This document shows, one piece after another, positions 34,636 to 45,780 of a DNA stretch of 64,000 nt (the first letter of the stretch is position 1; every line of letters begins with the position of its first letter). A model generated the notes under the pieces. It was not told the DNA's origin. It saw only the letters and a list, made by a program, of their open reading frames with translations, and did not search any database. The stretch lies in NCBI GenBank assembly GCA_031308135.1, contig JAHLJT010009436.1, positions 117,931,272-117,995,271 of the forward strand, given 5' to 3'. Both the position numbers and the translations under genes were made by a program. The stretch is from Acheta domesticus. Its lineage: Eukaryota > Arthropoda > Insecta > Orthoptera > Gryllidae.

Positions 34636-35926
34636 CTGGAAGCATATACACTATTACATTCACATATTCTAAATTACTTTCCCTTTCTTGGTAATTTTCC
34701 TCAGAAAAGATGGATTGATATTGAAAGTGTGGAGATTATTTTTTCAATTACAAGTTAAAGTACTCATCTACTCAAAAGGGGTTAAATCCAAATTATTGCA
34801 ATTAATTTATTCTCAGCAAACTTTGTACTTTGTAAGGTAATTACTTACACTAAAATGCAAAACAATTTGTTTGAATATTAATTTTTTAATTGCACCTTTT
34901 TTTTAAAATTTAATCATAAGTCATGTAGCTCATATTTCAAGTAATAGTTAGTATATTTCAATGATTTCTTTTGGCACCACATTTCTTAAAACGTGTACAA
35001 TTATGTGCACCTCAAAAAATAGCAATTATAATTATATATCTTATTACACCCTCTTTTATATCAATTTTTTCTTGGATATTGAATAAAAGAATTTTTGCAA
35101 GTAGCTTAATCCAATGGAAAGTACATTAGGCTTCAAAAAAACTTTTCTGTTTCATGAGGTATGTTTTTGCTTCATTGAGATGCATGAAAATTCATTTAAA
35201 GATTAAGAGTTTCCAGCTGCTGATAGTATGAAAGGTGCATAGCAGCACAGAAAATCGCAAATATCTTGAAAACTAAGAATGCTAAATTCAAACAATTTAA
35301 AGAATCAATAAGTGTAAAGAAGTAATTTGAAGGGAAAAAATGATATTTCAAAACCATTTTCATGAACAGTTGAGTAGATGAGTATTTTTTTTTTGAGATT
35401 AGGCAAATGAATTTAGATGCAATTTCTGAGTCATAATTGTCCAGACTGGGAAGAAGAAGGGGTTAAAAAGGAGGGGGAAAAAGAAAGAAAAAGAAAAGAA
35501 AAAAAATCACTTTTTGAAACGAACAGTTCCTTTTTCAATTACAGTTTCTATAATTTATAAAATAAACTATTAATCTAAATTATTACTACATACTTAATTT
35601 ATTATCCTTTTAATGCTTTTATTACTTTTTTTCTTTTCAAAAGCGTTGATTGTCTTTAATTAAGGAAAATTTTGGGGCAAATTTTTTAACTGTGAGCTTT
35701 TCATAATATGAACAATTGTTAGATACAATACTGTTCATATTTAATGATGATCAAATATTTTTTAATAATTGTTGAAACTACCACTAATTCTTGACCATTT
35801 CCAAATGTCAAAATATCACTTCCACATTTCTGTTGATTCCCACTGAAGATATTTCACACTGAGCACACTAATTTCAAGTGTAATAGAATTTTTATCATAC
35901 AAAAAACTGAATGAAACATTAATGCG
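34636..35926. other. Probable DOP1 intron, nothing recognised
   Basis: AT-rich. A purine-rich run (AGAAAAAGAAAAGAAAA) lies near 35485. No exon of the minus-strand gene was identified. Confidence 0.35.
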
Positions 35927-36068
35927 TTCGAATTATCTTCCAGGTTGGATGGTTGTGGTCTAGTGAAAATTATATTTCCAGACCTTTCATTGGCAACTGC
36001 GCCAGGCAAAACATCTGGAATATGATTTCCACTGGACCGCAGCCATCCAGCCCGGAAGATAATTCGAA
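35927..36068. mobile_element. 142 bp foldback MITE
   Basis: A near-complete inverted repeat: the left arm starts TTCGAATTATCTTCCAGG, and the right arm reverse-complemented starts TTCGAATTATCTTCCGGG; pairing continues through about 55 positions per arm. The minus-strand frame across it (35854-36159) is a shadow. Confidence 0.8.
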
Positions 36069-37453
36069 TCATGAAACTGGCTGTGAAAGCATACGTTGCT
36101 TTATTACTGAGTTCAATTGAAGGGTTTATAGCAGAAACAAGATACGCCACACCAGACATAGCAAGTCTTCCACATTTATAAATGTAAAGACATGTTAATA
36201 TCTAAGTTTTGGTTAAAGAGTGGCTTCCTTTGTTTCCGTATGTCTTGTTGATGAAGGGCTGGAGGAAAGATGAGACACCAAAATATGAGAAATCAGCATT
36301 TATGAATAGTGGGGGGGTCTTGCTTGGTTGATGTGGCATGTTACTGCCCCAAAGTCCCTCTAAATAATATTTATTAATTTATTGCAATAATGTCCATGTT
36401 ACAGAACAGTTTCATAAAAAACCTTACAGAGTAAATGTTTACACAACAGAAGTAAAGTTTACTGGTTGAGTACATGTTTTTAATTCATTTATGCAATAGA
36501 ATCAGGATTGCAAAACCAATGTATATTGCAGTAATTACAGTTTCATAATACATTTTAATGTGAAATTATTCATAAATATTATTTAAGACATTGTATTCAA
36601 AAGTAATACCTTCAACTAAATTCAGTGAATATACATAACATGTAGTTTCAGTTAATTTCAGAAATGCATCAATTTTATTACAGATGCTTTATAGGAATAT
36701 CCTTGGCACAACACATGTGTATTAATACTGGTGACTTGTTTCAAAAATTACAGTGTAATTATGATTAATAAAAGGTCAGGAAAATAAAGTCTTGTCATTA
36801 TAATTCTAAAAGAAATGGTATTGAAAAGTTTTTAATTTGTAAATATACTTTTCAAAGTATGGAAACCAAATCGTCAAAGCATAAGAGTCATCCATAAATT
36901 ACTTAAAACAAATTTGGAGAGACCTGGTCCCTCAAAACTTACGACATGCTTGTGTCAATCCCCAAACCTCTTTATAAGCAGTAAAAATACATTGTAACAC
37001 AAGCCAATAACTTTACTTTTCATAATGACTGAATTTAGTTCCATTTAATACTGGATGAATAAAGGAGAGGGGGAATGAATTCACTATAACCATGTCTTCA
37101 GTTTCACCATAAAAAATGCAATACCTATACAATGACAACGACTTGAAGAATACCAAAAACCATATGCATTAAATAGGTATCACATGTAGTTTACTACACA
37201 ATTTGAGAGATCATAGGGATTTGCTTTCTTGACTTCAAGAAACTTTCTACCAAAAGGATCAAAGTACTTTCTTTTATCCAGTAAAAGTGTCAACAAAATT
37301 GTGAAAAGTTGATACTGATTGATGAAATATTTATTTACTAAATACAATAATTTGTATTTAAACAATGATCTGGGTCCTAGTTATCACCCACTCAAATGCG
37401 CTGCTGCCAAAAGAGCACTTTCAATACCCTACAAAACACAGCAGTGGAAGATA
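36069..37453. other. AT-rich stretch, nothing recognised
   Basis: No exon, repeat border or RNA could be supported. Confidence 0.4.
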
Positions 37454-37512
37454 ATAGCCTCTGTTTTAACTTTCTCGTTAATGTATGTTATGAAAGTTAA
37501 AACAGAGGCTAT
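37454..37512. repeat. Perfect 21 bp hairpin
   Basis: The arm at 37454-37474 and its exact reverse complement at 37492-37512 (CCTCTGTTTTAACTTTC core) are separated by a 17 nt loop. A second perfect 13 bp hairpin (37510-37522 with 37530-37542, 7 nt loop) shares its base. Confidence 0.9.
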
Positions 37513-37639
37513 AGTATATATGTAGTATACATATATACTATACATAGAAGTGGAAGAAACAGTGAAGTAACACTTCAGGAAATCAACTTTGCAATTTGAA
37601 TGGAAATACCACGTTCTGGGATCACTTGATACCAAAAAA

Positions 37640-38225
37640 GTGTTTCTATTTTTTTAACATCAGTCCGTTTGTCTGTGAACAATAATACCATCTAACCCAT
37701 TTGCAAAACTTTCTCCAAAATGAATCCTGCCCGATTGGTCTAACCCAAATCAATAGGTTACTTAAAAACGGTGTTCATTTAATATTATATGGAGAATTTT
37801 GCTCTTCTGAGCAAAATGTTCACAGAAAAAAAATTTGGAGTAGATTTTTAGAAAATCTTGTTTTTAAAATTGGCCATATTGCACTCAAAACTATGTGAAA
37901 GCTTCCAATGTTACTTGGGGGGGGGGGGGGGGCAAAAATATGAAAGTAGCCATTTTCAAAATTTCAGTGAGTGAGAAAGATCAGAACTGTGCCATCTTTT
38001 TAGTTTTTCTTAGTTCTACCAGAAATTTAAGGAAAAATTTTGAAAAATGTCCAGGTTCTTCATGTGAAGTACTCCAAAAACTAAAGATTTCATTTTAAAT
38101 TGGCAGGTCTTGAGAAGAGTCAGATCATTTTTGGTAATATTCGTTCTCAAAAAGATGCTGTTTTATGAACTGGTATTGATTGACGGACAACCACAGGCAG
38201 ACAGACCAAGTGACAAAGCCAGTTA
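37640..38225 (+). repeat. Diverged repeat family A copy
   Basis: Contains TTCATGTGAAGTACTCCAAA near 38058, a form of the family A core, and an interior resembling 25680-26160. A run of 16 or more G at 37917-37932 interrupts it. Confidence 0.5.
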
Positions 38226-38559
38226 GATACAAACCTAAGAACTGATAATTTTGGAGGGGAAAAATAGAGAGAGAAAGAGGGAGAGAGGTTGATTGAATGA
38301 TTAAGGTTTAGAAGGCGCTTCAACTACTAAGGTCATAGGCTCCCGTGTCAAAGTATTTAAAAGAAAATAGATTTAGTAACTGTTGCAATTGCAACTTACC
38401 TGCTGATACATAATCGCAGGTACATAACCTAAAGAGAAGGCTTGAATTCCGCATCAAGTATTCAAGTAGATATGGCAGAAAGAAAATATAAAACGAATAC
38501 GTAAAATGTATCATAAAACTTAAAATTGGCTATAAAGGGTCCAGAAAACATAAAACATT

Positions 38560-38842
38560 GTTCCTATCTCTCAAATACGGTATATATTCCGCTTTCTCTC
38601 AAAAAACAAAAAGGTTTTGAGAGCGCAGAATCGTCATCCCCGAGCACCTCCCATAGCGAGTTGCACAGGCCATGTCTTTGTCGGTTACCAACATATTTCG
38701 TACAGTGCAGGAGGACGTGTTCCATAGAAAGAACCGTCCTGCACGTGTCACAGATGGGAGGAGTTTCACCTCGAAGAAGGAAACCGTGAGAAAAGTGGCG
38801 GCGTCCAATATGAAGACGGGTTAAAATGACTTCCTCACGCAT
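38560..38842 (-). pseudogene. I-like C-terminal Cys/His region
   Basis: Reads TRLHIGRRHFSHGFLLRGET and PPICDTCRTVLSMEHVLLHC, a C-x2-C ... H-x4-C arrangement that ends many I- and jockey-group polyproteins. Confidence 0.75.
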
Positions 38843-38929
38843 AGAGGAGCGAGATGAGGAACGCCAGGGATTAACAGAATTCTTTAGCGCACTTAGTTTA
38901 AAAGTGGTATTGTGTCACTCTACCACGCT

Positions 38930-39195
38930 CTAAACACGGATCGTTTCAAGAAAGACTTAACGTTGGGCAATGGTAGAGAAGAAATGTCAATACGAGTCTT
39001 ACGAGTAGCTGATTTCGCTGCCTGATCGGCCAGTTCATTCCCTGTGATTCCCATATGGCCTGGAACTCAACCAAGAACAAGGTCATAGTCACGGGACAGG
39101 AGACGATGAATCAGATTTTGAACTGATTTCGTCAGGTGGTCTGACGAAGAACGGGAGACAGCTTGAAAAGAGCTGAGAGAATCAGAACAGAGAAC
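38930..39195 (-). pseudogene. I-like RNase H, C-terminal half
   Basis: Continues after the insert with LCSDSLSSFQAVSRSSSDHL, including the third RNase H Asp (SDS). It then reads VPGHMGITGNELADQAAKSA, the GHxGxxGNExAD motif, after one in-frame stop. It therefore pairs with 39585-39790 once the insert is removed. Confidence 0.8.
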
Positions 39196-39197
39196 TA

Positions 39198-39584
39198 AGG
39201 TCCGATTAAATTAAGGTGATTGACAGTTCTGTGTGACGTCAGGACGCCTTTCCCGTTTCCATGGCAGCTGCCAACCAGAGAGACAAAACGTGACGTGTCA
39301 GGTCGCTCAGTTGCCTCTGCCGAACACGGGGAACATTTGAGCATCGCAAGCGACTTCCCTGCCGCCACGCCGCCCGCGTTTCTGCCTGTGCTGCGCGCGC
39401 AATGTGTACTGTGTTGTGATGAGTTGCGTTGAGGTTAGGCTTTTGTCGTATTTTTTACACTTTTACACGTATTTTTTGAAGTGTTTGTTTTCGTGTTCCG
39501 GTAACACGTGCTCAGTGGTTTGCGACCTGGCAACGTCGCTCCCCTCCAGTCACAAACGCCAATCACCTTAATTTAATCGGACCT
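39198..39584. mobile_element. 387 bp TIR element with perfect inverted ends, GC-rich interior
   Basis: The arms at 39195-39222 and 39560-39587 (28 nt each, including palindromic flanking bases) are exact reverse complements: AAGGTCCGATTAAATTAAGG, then TGATTG. TA borders both ends if the element starts AGGTCCG. The interior (39230-39440) is much GC-richer than the surroundings and holds TGACGTCA- and CACGTG-like sites. It splits the RNase H domain. No transposase, so non-autonomous. The perfect arms suggest a recent insertion. Confidence 0.85.
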
Positions 39585-39790
39585 TAGGTACTCGCCGCAA
39601 CGACGTTGACTCGATGTATTTTAGGGCTTCGAGAATTGCATACATTTCGGCAGTGAATAGACTGCACTGAGAATGAAACCGATAAGATTTGGTGGCCCTA
39701 ATACAATAAAAACTACATGCCACTGCATAATTGAGAGATGAACCATCTGTGTACAAGAGTAAATGAACCCTATAGGCTTCCCTCATACCC
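39585..39790 (-). pseudogene. I-like RNase H, N-terminal half
   Basis: Reads LLYTDGSSLNYAVACSFY, including the first RNase H Asp (TDGS), then SQCSLFTAEMYAILEALKYI with the Glu-bearing helix (TAE). It stops at the right border of the TIR insert. Confidence 0.8.
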
Positions 39791-40060
39791 TGAAATTGCT
39801 TTTGGTAAAAAGGAGACTAGTAGTACGTTGGGAAAGATTGGAGAGTGAGGTCAATATTGGGGAGGCGGAGTTTCCAAGAGGGAATCGGGTCACTTGGGGG
39901 TTTTACGAAGAGTAAGAAGATGACATTACGTTCCCGTAAAATATTTCGCAATCGAATACCTAGGGGTTGAGGTAGCGATGGTCGAAGAATATACGAGGAC
40001 ATGTGTTTTAGGTGAGTGATTATTCGGAGGCAAGAATGGTTAAAGAGCCCTGACACACCA

Positions 40061-41091
40061 TTAGAAGCTAATAAAATATCTCGCCTTTTTTAAGGATGGC
40101 TCCCCAGCGTCAGCTAGAATGCACTCGATTCGGCTGGTGCGATACGCACTTGTTGAGAAGCGGATACCAGCGTAGTGTATGCTGTTGATGGATCGAAGAG
40201 TGGAAGGAGCTGCTGAACCATACACTTCACTACAGTAATCCAATACAGAGCGAATGAGTGCTCTATATAACCGCAACAGGGTAATGCGGTCGGATCCGCA
40301 TGACGTGCCACTAAGCATTCGAAGAAAATTGAGGGGGAGGTTCTGGTTTTAGTGCAGATATGAGCACGCCCGTGAGGGACTTGTCAAAAAGTGAGCCCCA
40401 GAAACCTGGCAGAGTCCGCGAATAGAAGCTGATTTCCTTCCAAGGATTGGATCGCTATGCAAGTGGTATTTCTGCAGAAGTACACACAAGTAGATTTGGT
40501 AGGAGAGAACTTTAAACCTGATGACATGCTCCATTCATGGAACTTGTTGAGCACCAGTTGGAGTTGCCTCTGGATCACACTGATGTAGCAGGATGAACAA
40601 AAAAAATGGCAAAATCATCCACAAACGGCGATGCCTTTACAGGTTCTTGCACGACCGACGCTATACTATTTACGGCAATGGCCAAGTGACACAGCACCGA
40701 TTCTTGGGGGATGCCGTTTACAAGAGGGTGACTGCTAGGCATTTCGTCATCAATGCGAACTCTGAAAGATCTATTCGATAAGAAATTTTGGAGGAAAAAG
40801 TGGAGCTTCGCCCTCAATCCCCACGAGTGCAAGGTTCGCAAAATGCCATACCTCCAAGTGGTGGGCCTTTTCTATAACAAATAGTACGGCCACAAGGTGT
40901 TTTCTCAGGACGAACGAGGTCGAAATTTCAGTTGCCAAAGCGACGAGATGGTCCATGGTTGACCGGTGTTTCCTGAATCCGCACTGAATTGGTGTGTATA
41001 GGTTTCTGCACTCCAAGGTCCCGGAGCCAACTAGTAGACACTCCATCAGAGTGCCAGGGTTGCCACGGATATATAGGGGGAGTGATGTCAC
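40061..41091 (-). pseudogene. I-like reverse transcriptase, decayed
   Basis: Pieces: IQCGFRKHRSTMDHLVALAT (about 40990), VLFVIEKAHH (motif A, catalytic Asp replaced), LRAKLHFFLQNFLSNRSFRV, then VNGIPQESVL (motif B, Gly replaced by Glu) and FVDDFAIFF (motif C with the Asp pair intact, about 40610). After a frame change: GLKFSPTKS, RFLGLTF, and LLRLYRALIRSVLDYCSEVY (about 40250). Substitutions at two catalytic motifs and several frame changes show long decay. Confidence 0.75.
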
Positions 41092-41100
41092 AGCGCTGCT

Positions 41101-41534
41101 CCGCTGTGGATCCCCCCGCTCACCCTGGAGTTCAATGCAAGACCTAGTCCGAGTCGATTGATCGGGAGTGGGTTAGCTCCCGACCGCCCGTCTACAAGAG
41201 TTCGAGGCCAAAGCGAGTGTGTTGACCCCTACAAGGAATGTTCCCCAAAATACGCAAACAACGTACCCCTTAGTGCAAGGCAGAATGTATTACCAGGACA
41301 AGTTGGGAAACCAAACAGGTCCCTCAACTGCCAAGACACACATTGTCTACGACACGGGTGGCCTTGCACGGCAAACACATGGGTGGGCGTTCAGCATGTA
41401 GAGAAGGCCAGAGAAGAAAAAGGAGTGAAAAGAATATAACTGACATGAAAAGAGAAGCAAGAAGATGAAAAATCGAGAAAGGAATACATGAGAGCCTTCT
41501 CTGCATCCCCCGTCAGGACGTGGTCCAACCCACC
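41101..41534. other. Unassigned GC-richer segment
   Basis: A plus-strand frame at 41219-41398 (NTQTTYPLVQGRMYYQDKLG, then HIVYDTGGLARQTHGWAFSM) has an ordinary amino-acid composition, but I do not recognise it. It may be a piece of another element's ORF. Confidence 0.3.
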
Positions 41535-41850
41535 TCGACGGGGGGAGAGGGCGAGAGAGGGGGGAAAGAGAGAGGGTGGGAGAGAGAGGGGAGAGAAAGG
41601 GAGGGGGAGAGAGGGAGGGGGAGAAAGGGAGGGGAGAGAGGGAGGGGGGAGAGGGAGAGAGGGAAGGGGAGAGAGAGGGGGAGAGGGAGGGGTGACAGAG
41701 GGAGGGGGAGAGAGGGAAGGAGAGAGAGGGAGGGGAGACAGAGGGAGGGGGAGAGAGGGAAGGGAAGAGAGGGGGAGGAGAGACAGAGGGAGGGAGAGAG
41801 AGGGAGGGGGGGAGAGGGAGCGCGGAAGAGAGGGAGGGGGAGAGAGAAGA
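41535..41850. repeat. (GGGAGA)n-type polypurine tract
   Basis: About 315 bp almost wholly G and A on the plus strand, with irregular GGGAGAGA units. The Gly/Arg/Glu- and Pro/Ser-rich frames across it are artefacts. Confidence 0.95.
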
Positions 41851-42109
41851 AATGTTCTTCAGATAATGAATATTACTCATTTTCCTCCGTAAACTATTTA
41901 CATGAATACACTAAATTTTATGTTGTTTATTTATATTAAAGCCATTTTGTTGTAACTTTTTTAGCTTTCAAAATTATATCATTCAATTAGAAAAGATAAA
42001 TCTTACTCCTCTGAAATCTTGTATAGAGAGAATAAAATACTTCACAAATAAAGAGAGAGAGAAGTCTATCCTGGATAAATATTCCTCCTTAGAGAGTCCT
42101 TAGAAATTA

Positions 42110-42440
42110 CTTGCTACTATTGGATTACTGCATTTCTACGGAACCTGAACTTCCAAAAGAGAACTGACAGTTTTCTCTTTTCCAAAAGGCCTGTCCCCAG
42201 CGATGTTCCACAAGGTTCTGTCTTGGGTCCACTCCTCTTCCTAAACTACATAACTGACCTCTTTAATATGACGATATCCCCCAATGAGTGCTTCGCCGAC
42301 GACATGAAATGCTATGGTAACCCACTTGTGATCGATATTGAAGAAGATCTCGACAGGCTACCGCAATGTTCAAAGAACTGGCTGCTCACTGTCAATTCAC
42401 TGAAGTGGTCTGTTCTTCATATTGGAAACAGCACGTACTT
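42110..42440 (+). pseudogene. CR1/L2-like RT fragment
   Basis: Reads VPQGSVLGPLLFLNYITDLF across a frame junction near 42215 (motif B), then CFADDMKCYG (motif C with the Asp pair), EEDLDRLPQCSKNWLLTVNS. It ends abruptly at a family A copy. Confidence 0.75.
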
Positions 42441-42990
42441 TCTGGCCCCTATTTTCACGAAAAATTATGCAAAAAGTACTCAAATTTTCGAAAAATTGTA
42501 CACGACCTTACTTCAAAATCTATCTTAAAGAACAGATTTCATTAAGAGGAAAAATATATTTTGAATACTTTAGTTACTACTAAAGTTCTTATGAAAATTT
42601 GTCTGTATGAAAAAAATGTTTTTTATGAAAATTTGTAAAATGCCCCAGAGGCTACACGTTAAGTACCCCGCAAAATAAAATATCGGTTTCAATGGCAAGG
42701 GGCCGCGACATCAGCAAGATCGATTGAGGAAGCTCAATTTAGGAGAAAATGAGCGGTTTAGCCGCTAGCGTTGTTCACAGACGGACGGGCGAACTGCCGA
42801 ACGTTTTGCCGTCATTCAATTTTCAAGGACCCACAAAACATGAATTCTGGTTACACCACGTGTTAGAAGATTTCCCTCCTAAATTTAGCAACTGGATTTA
42901 TCCACTTTTTCTTTATCAGGGCCCTGTAATAGTTTTTTCTGCCGAAAATTCGGTATTCGTAAGCCCTTTATGTGAGAGGCAGATCAATTG
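42441..42990 (+). repeat. Repeat family A copy
   Basis: Matches 25700-26340: for example GCGGTTTAGCCGCTAGCGTT near 42750, ACACGTTAAGTACCCC in the core position, and ATTTAGCAACTGGATTTATC near 42892. It joins directly to the CR1-like fragment at its left. Confidence 0.7.
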
Positions 42991-43482
42991 TTTTTTTAAT
43001 TTGGGGTGACTATTGGTTTTCTCTCTCTCATTCTTCTGTTTTGCTTCCAATTATATTAATTAATTTCATTATAAAACTTTTCCGGAGAAAACAAACTCAA
43101 AATAGTGCAATTTTAGAAACGCTAAAACATTTTCAACAATACGGCACCTAATTTTTCAATGCAAATTTATATATAGAAAAAGAAATAGAACGAAACTTTA
43201 CTTTCCTATAATACTCGAAGTCCTATTTGAATTCTGCTAATAGGGTACTAAAAACTGTCAAAATGCGAAAAAACGTTCTATGATCAATCCTTAACAAACA
43301 AATGTAACAACTGATTCATGCTGTAAATACGATGTTCAACATTTTCTGTAGTCAGTTAGTAGTAGTTTTGAGAAATGTATACATACTGAGTGCAATGTAA
43401 ATACTGTACAACTAAAGTGTGTAACAATTGGTGCAAAATAAATTGAGATACGTACATGCACTGCTGCCAAGAATATCAGCCA
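42991..43482. other. AT-rich stretch, nothing recognised
   Basis: Weak resemblance to family A module X (about 43060-43280), otherwise featureless. Confidence 0.35.
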
Positions 43483-43614
43483 TCTAAAGCTAGTAACGCC
43501 CAGAAACCAATCTCAACCAAACCATATCCAAAATTTTAGGCTAATTAAATGCTCTATTCTCGAATTTTAGGCTCCTCTGGATTTCCCAAAATCGTGGGCG
43601 CTGCTAGCTTTAGA
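43483..43614. repeat. Foldback repeat with 20 bp arms
   Basis: TCTAAAGCTAGTAACGCCCA at 43483 and its near reverse complement at 43595-43614 (18 of 20 positions). A third piece of the motif (AGCGCCCAG) follows near 43626. Confidence 0.55.
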
Positions 43615-44754
43615 CTAAAGCCAGAAGCGCCCAGCCACAATCGATCTAAAAATCAATTCAAAAATCTGAAAACCCTTCCCAAAATTTAAGAATAATTTTA
43701 GGCTCTTAGAAAAGAAATATCCCCACGTTCATATTCCAAAAATCGGGGCTGTACAGAGAGAAACAATTAATATTGATTCTTACAGGCAAATAAACACCAA
43801 AATCAAAAATGACTTAGCTTGAGACTCCATGAGCTTGAGAGCTATGTCAGTGGTAACCTAGCTGTTGGTAGAGCCTCTCTTGCTGAATAGGTTGAAGGTG
43901 AGGGGTCCGACGAAGAAGTACTCCATTTTGAGGAGAGTGGGAAGTAAGTAGAGAGGGAAGGGTCATGAACCTTTGGACTTCCTGTTATCGGCCCCACCAA
44001 GGGTAGAGGAGATAAACTGGGTTGGCACACCAGGCCAATGATTACAGTGGAGGCCCAAAGCTTGCATTACCCAGTAGCGAAGGAGGCTGCCTTCAGCAGT
44101 CAGTGAAAATCCCGTAGAGCTAAGTAATGCCGACTGGCGATCAGAGGGACCCCCTCCTGGGCCCTGCGGGGGGATGTCCCGAGGCCACTGTGGGTCGCAG
44201 TAACGGACGGCAGGAAACAACCCAAGGGTTAAGGGTGATCTGAGAACTCGACCTTGCTACCTGCATATCTTCACTTGAAAGCAATGAGCCAAATGGAGAG
44301 AAGAAGCAATGTAATGAACCTTAACGTGTCTTATTCTACCAATGTCCCATACCTGCTCAGAAACCGAGCTTATGTCACCTTGTCGACATCTGGTCACGGA
44401 TGTTAGTCCCAGGGACCCAGAGCCGGCAGTAGCTCGAAGCCATCGTCAGAGATGGACGCGGGATGAATTGAAGGAGGTGATGTGGTGCTTTTACTACGCA
44501 AAAGCGAAAAATGTCGGCTCAGAAAAAGAAACGTTTTTAAGATATGGAGAGAGCGGAACCCAGATATGAGACCAACCCTGGACTCAAAGAAACTTGCCAG
44601 TCAACGACGATACGTACTCAGCAATGGAAAATTCACAGCAGAACAACTTGCAGACATCCAGAGAACGCGGAGTATGTTCTTCGATCGAACCATCCACATC
44701 AAGATAATTTAGAACCATCTAATATCCCTGAAAACGATGATCCTCTTGAAGTTT

Positions 44755-45780
44755 CATCTCTATTTATTTATTTGTCAAAAACAGTAAAAACTGTATATGA
44801 CGTGTGGGGAAAGAGATTTGTCTGCGCACATTTTCTTGAGGGCCAGAATTTAAAAAAACAAAAAAAATGAAAAAATGAATTTAGAAAATAATTATTTTAG
44901 AAAAATAAAAATTTATGAAAAATGTTTGTTCCCGAGTTATAGAAAATCAATTTCAACGGTAAATGAACTACAAGCAAAGGGAGTGCTCAACAAAACGTGC
45001 GTACAGTGAAGCTACATTTACGTCCAGAAGCAAAACAAGGGGCCATCTCAGCATTTGCTCAATGGATCAGGGAAACTGGACAAAAACCTGATCGAGATGG
45101 GGGTCATTGACCCGGAAGCTGAAGTACATTACTTGTTACAGGCGTATTAAATATTTTTTTAAAATGTATACAATGCAAACGTAAATTAATTCATTATATA
45201 TCTTTGTTTTGTTACAATAAACATTATTTTTCTTTTTCACGATAGTATAGTCTCTAATTGTATAGAAAGTTTTGCAGCAGAAAAGAATTTTACTTTTAAT
45301 TTAAATTTGTGTACCGACTTGAATTGTTTAATGTCATCTGGCGTTGTATAGTAACGTACATGTATTGTATGTTGATTTCTTGTACTGAGCAGTTGATACT
45401 GACACTTTATGCACGTGATTTCTAATCGCGTGCTAATCGCGTGTTGTAATTATAAATATCAATATTGCATGAAAGTATGTTCCCTTCGTTAAGTAGGTCA
45501 TTTTTGACAAATATTACAGATTCGTAAATAAATAGACAAGGCAATGGTAAGATTCTCAGCTCAATGAAAAGAGGCTTGCAGGGATCGCGTGGAAGGCATT
45601 TTCTCATTATTCGAATAATTTTCTTTTGCAACCTGAAGGTCAGAATACTACAGGATGAGCTTCCCCAGAATATTATGCCATATCTCAGGCAGGAATGTAC
45701 ATTTGCAAAATAAACGCAACGAGCTGCATGAAGGCTGACAGACTCTCTTCCAAGTGAACATCCGTCAGTTCATCTGGCCA
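44755..45780. mobile_element. About 1 kb insertion inside R2-like copy 2
   Basis: Sequence absent from copy 1 at the same place (about 2835). It carries a minus-strand RT C-terminus (45395-45775) and, on the plus strand near 45000-45075, a frame TVKLHLRPEAKQGAISAFAQ that might come from a Helitron-type helicase; the latter is a guess. Confidence 0.6.
45395..45775 (-). pseudogene. CR1/jockey-like RT C-terminus
   Basis: An uninterrupted minus-strand frame reads ARCVYFANVHSCLRYGIIFW, then LQKKIIRIMRKCLPRDPCKP, LFIELRILPLPCLFIYE and YNYNTR. This is the common ending of CR1/jockey-group polymerases. It is cleaner than its host element, so it inserted later. Confidence 0.75.

Larger units (their letters stand above)
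38290..41100 (-). mobile_element. I-like non-LTR retrotransposon, 5'-truncated, with RNase H
   Basis: Minus-strand order: RT (about 41091-40061), connection region, RNase H (about 39790-38940, split by an insert) and a C-terminal Cys/His stretch, then a 3' UTR. An RNase H domain places it in the I group or a relative. Several frameshifts and at least one stop make it inactive. The left half of the RT and any ORF1 are missing. Confidence 0.75.

Noticed and set aside
35854..36159. Minus-strand frame near the DOP1 exons
   Set aside because: It runs through a foldback MITE and has no good splice sites or family resemblance.
41347..41939. Gly/Arg/Glu-rich and Pro/Ser-rich frames
   Set aside because: Translations of the polypurine tract in three frames on both strands; no independent evidence of coding.
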